A DNA stretch of 64,000 bases, taken from positions 1,656,501-1,720,500 of the forward strand of contig NC_014657.1 of NCBI RefSeq assembly GCF_000166335.1, read 5' to 3'. The notes beneath the pieces are model-generated. The model searched no databases. It saw only the letters and a list, made by a program, of their open reading frames with translations, and was not told the DNA's origin. Shown in pieces: positions 62,223-64,000 of the stretch. This DNA is from Caldicellulosiruptor owensensis OL. GTDB taxonomy: Bacteria > Bacillota > Thermoanaerobacteria > Caldicellulosiruptorales > Caldicellulosiruptoraceae. Both the position numbers and the translations under genes were made by a program. How positions within the stretch are numbered: the stretch's first letter is position 1; each line of letters begins with the position of its first letter.

Positions 62223-63155
62223 ATGCCCAAAAGAAGCATTGTTAAGCTGGATTGGCAAGAAGCGTTGCAACAATTCTTATTTTTTAAGCGTGCCGTGGGA
62301 AGAAGTGAATTAACGCTTAGGGACTATGAGTATCACATAACGCACTTCTTTAAGCTTTATCCTAACTGCTTCCATGATGAACAGCAACTTAAAAAGTGTT
62401 TGTTAGAGTATCTTTCCCAACCTGTCAAACCTGCAACCTACAATTTAAGGTTGACCTACCTTAAAGCCTTTTTCAAATGGTGTGTTGAGGAGAACATTCT
62501 CAAATCCAATCCTTTAGAAGGACTTCCTAAGAAGAAAGCTGAAGGGCGAATTGTCAACATTGACACAGAGATTTTGGAAAAACTTTTGAAGTTACCAGAT
62601 AAAAACACATTTTGCGGTTTGCGTGATTATGCTTTGATTTTGCTAACGTTGGACACAGGGATAAGACCAAAGGAAGCCTTCTCCCTCTTAATTGAACATT
62701 TTGACTTTAAGACGTTACAAGTTTTTATTCCCAGCGACGCAGCAAAAACAAGAGTGTCAAGGGTGCTGCCCATCCTACCAGTTACCGCAAACGCAGTAAA
62801 GAAGCTGATAGCAGTAAGACATCCTGAATGGGACGATAAAGTACCTGTCTTTTGCACAGTAACAGGTAGACCACTCACACGTGACATATGGCACGATAGA
62901 ATGGAAATGTACAGTAAAAAGTTGGGAGTCAAGATAAGACCGTATGATTTGCGACATACTTTCGCATTATTGTATCTCAAAAACGGTGGTTATGAATTAA
63001 GCCTTCAAAAAACACTGGGACATACCACGTTGGAGATGACCAAGCGGTATGTGCATTTTACACAAAATGACCTGCGAGAAATTAACAATTCAGCTTCCCC
63101 GCTAAACATGTTATTGCAGCAAACAAAGAGAGTCAAGAACAAGTTGACAAAATAA
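62223..63155 (+). CDS. int: Tyrosine recombinase (phage/element integrase)
   Basis: 310 residues from the ATG at 62223 (GAGAGGTGG upstream; an ATG at 62202 is the alternative). N-terminal SAM-like core-binding domain (~10-100) and a catalytic domain with Arg in DTGIRPKEA, the His-x-x-Arg LRHTFALLYLK, and the Tyr loop LGHTTLEMTKRYVH. Placement directly after a tRNA gene suggests it integrates an element there. It is not a chromosomal XerC/D by context. Confidence 0.9.
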   Translation: MPKRSIVKLDWQEALQQFLFFKRAVGRSELTLRDYEYHITHFFKLYPNCFHDEQQLKKCLLEYLSQPVKPATYNLRLTYLKAFFKWCVEENILKSNPLEGLPKKKAEGRIVNIDTEILEKLLKLPDKNTFCGLRDYALILLTLDTGIRPKEAFSLLIEHFDFKTLQVFIPSDAAKTRVSRVLPILPVTANAVKKLIAVRHPEWDDKVPVFCTVTGRPLTRDIWHDRMEMYSKKLGVKIRPYDLRHTFALLYLKNGGYELSLQKTLGHTTLEMTKRYVHFTQNDLREINNSASPLNMLLQQTKRVKNKLTK

Positions 63156-63192
63156 GCCTTGCCCTAACAGTTAAGGGCAAGGCTTTTGTTTT
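63154..63192 (+). terminator. Terminator after the integrase
   Basis: AAGCCTTGCCCT (63154-63165) and AGGGCAAGGCTT (63174-63185) form a perfect 12-bp stem with an 8-nt loop followed by TTGTTTTG. Confidence 0.9.
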
Positions 63193-63230
63193 GTGGGAAT
63201 TGAATTTAGGTCATATGATGGGGTTAACAT

Positions 63231-64000
63231 TTATTTTACCGCACGTTTTTGGGCATAAACCCTTTGTTTTGCGTTTTTACTTCTACACGTTGGACAATAA
63301 TTTTTCCTTCCTTTCTGCGGTTTTCGGTCTTTACGTATATATGGCTGATGGCATAAATCACAAACACATAGTTGTTTTGCATTGCTTAAACATTGGGCAA
63401 GTTCGACCCAAATTTTTGAAAAACATCCCCAGCCAGTGTCAATATAGAGAGTGGGATAGCTTTCTTTTCCCCATTCTAACCATAAAGTTGTACCTGTCGC
63501 TTCTAACCAGCCATTAACTGTAGAGATTAAAAAGAAACGTTGTATTGAAATATCCCATTCACTCTCTTTTTCACACCAACCTATTGCTTTCCAAAGAGAT
63601 GGAGGAACGGGCTTCCCTTCAACAAGCAAAGCGGCAGCGTCTAATATTGCTTTTACTTGTTTTGCGTAAAAGCGGTAGAACGAAAGCGGTTCAGCAGGAA
63701 ACCATAAGCAATAGTCTATACATCCGTCGTACCCAACTTTTATTGACGATGGCAAAGGTGCCCAAATGCATTCTCTATGCTTAACACATAGCCACAATGG
63801 TCCCCATTTGGCAACAAATTCTAATATTTCATCATCGTTTGCGTCGGCTAACTTCACAAAGTCGTCTAACACACCTTCAACATTTTCTTTTTTCTGCCAG
63901 CCTATATCAGCTAACAAATTTTCTCCATTTTCAGAAGCCAAAATAAAAGGGTCATTTTTAACAGGCAATAATTTTTGCCATTCTTCGGGTATTGGGAACA
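63231..64000 (-). CDS. Zinc-finger (CGNR-like) protein, 5' end outside window
   Basis: The frame stays open to the right edge: upstream of a TTG at 63968 it continues FPIPEEWQKLLPV, so the start is probably outside. The ~200-residue N-terminal part has no family I recognise (WLCVKHRECIWAPLP, Trp-rich). The C-terminal ~45 residues are a basic Cys4 zinc finger: CDLCHQPYIRKDRK then NYCPTCRSK, like the CGNR/ABATE-type fingers. It probably binds nucleic acid. Convergent with the integrase; likely cargo of the element. Confidence 0.65.
   Translation of the reverse strand, partial: FPIPEEWQKLLPVKNDPFILASENGENLLADIGWQKKENVEGVLDDFVKLADANDDEILEFVAKWGPLWLCVKHRECIWAPLPSSIKVGYDGCIDYCLWFPAEPLSFYRFYAKQVKAILDAAALLVEGKPVPPSLWKAIGWCEKESEWDISIQRFFLISTVNGWLEATGTTLWLEWGKESYPTLYIDTGWGCFSKIWVELAQCLSNAKQLCVCDLCHQPYIRKDRKPQKGRKNYCPTCRSKNAKQRVYAQKRAVK

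Noticed and set aside
1-64000. CRISPR array or full insertion sequence
   Set aside because: No regularly spaced direct repeats and no transposase gene are visible in the window.

Overview
The window looks like a chromosome segment of an AT-rich, anaerobic, thermophilic, monoderm Firmicute. I would guess Caldicellulosiruptor or a close relative. That guess rests on gene content, Firmicutes-style gene order (acpS ... ydcC-like ... alr-antitoxin-mazF; comEC-holA-rpsT; yqeG-aroE), strong Shine-Dalgarno sites, frequent GTG/TTG starts, a type IV pilus locus without a secretin, and a plant-polysaccharide style GH42 cluster. No marker gene fixes the species.

Layout. 1-3411: the 3' part of a zinc-ribbon/class III cyclase/ATPase-like/TPR protein (+). 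3447-22230: a long minus-strand type IV pilus locus. It reads, in transcription order, response regulator with a huge beta-repeat tail, pilB, pilT, pilC, two pilin-like genes, pilD, comFB, two prepilins, pilM, pilN, pilO, a prepilin, a 900-residue PilX-like protein, and a separately promoted secreted vWA protein that could be a tip adhesin. 22324-23681: yqeG-aroE. 23861-24760: a stand-alone mutarotase-fold-like gene (+). 24824-25997: an SH3/NlpC-P60 cell-wall hydrolase behind a c-di-AMP (ydaO) riboswitch. 26051-32942: a run of minus-strand genes: mazEF-like toxin-antitoxin, a membrane coiled-coil protein, ccdA, resA, a GcvH-like protein without the lipoyl lysine, a FecBCD-type metal/cobamide importer and an LUD-domain protein. 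32953-36573: acpS, nnrD, ydcC-like lipoprotein and alr.

36659-40907: a 54-residue Cys-rich protein, pdxST, and a divergent MocR regulator whose PLP lysine is replaced by Thr, followed by an M20 amidohydrolase. 40884-47227: an oligopeptide ABC transporter (oppBCDFA order) plus a small lipoprotein. 47640-53164: ldh, rpsT, holA, comEC and a PHP phosphoesterase. 53277-57944: a COG2509 flavoprotein, a secreted coiled-coil protein, and a radical-SAM/DUF4130 pair. 58170-61864: GH42 beta-galactosidase, an ASRT-family protein and an alpha/beta esterase in one operon. 61976-64000: tRNA-Arg(TCG), a tyrosine recombinase and a zinc-finger protein running off the right edge; this looks like the left end of an integrated element.

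The strongest leads for new biology are the response-regulator/AMIN-like-repeat fusion heading the pilus operon, the PLP-site-defective MocR with its overlapping divergent promoters, the vWA tip-protein candidate, the lysine-less GcvH-like protein in a thiol-redox operon, and the co-occurrence of ComFB and a c-di-AMP riboswitch. Function calls come from motif recognition only; no database search was possible.
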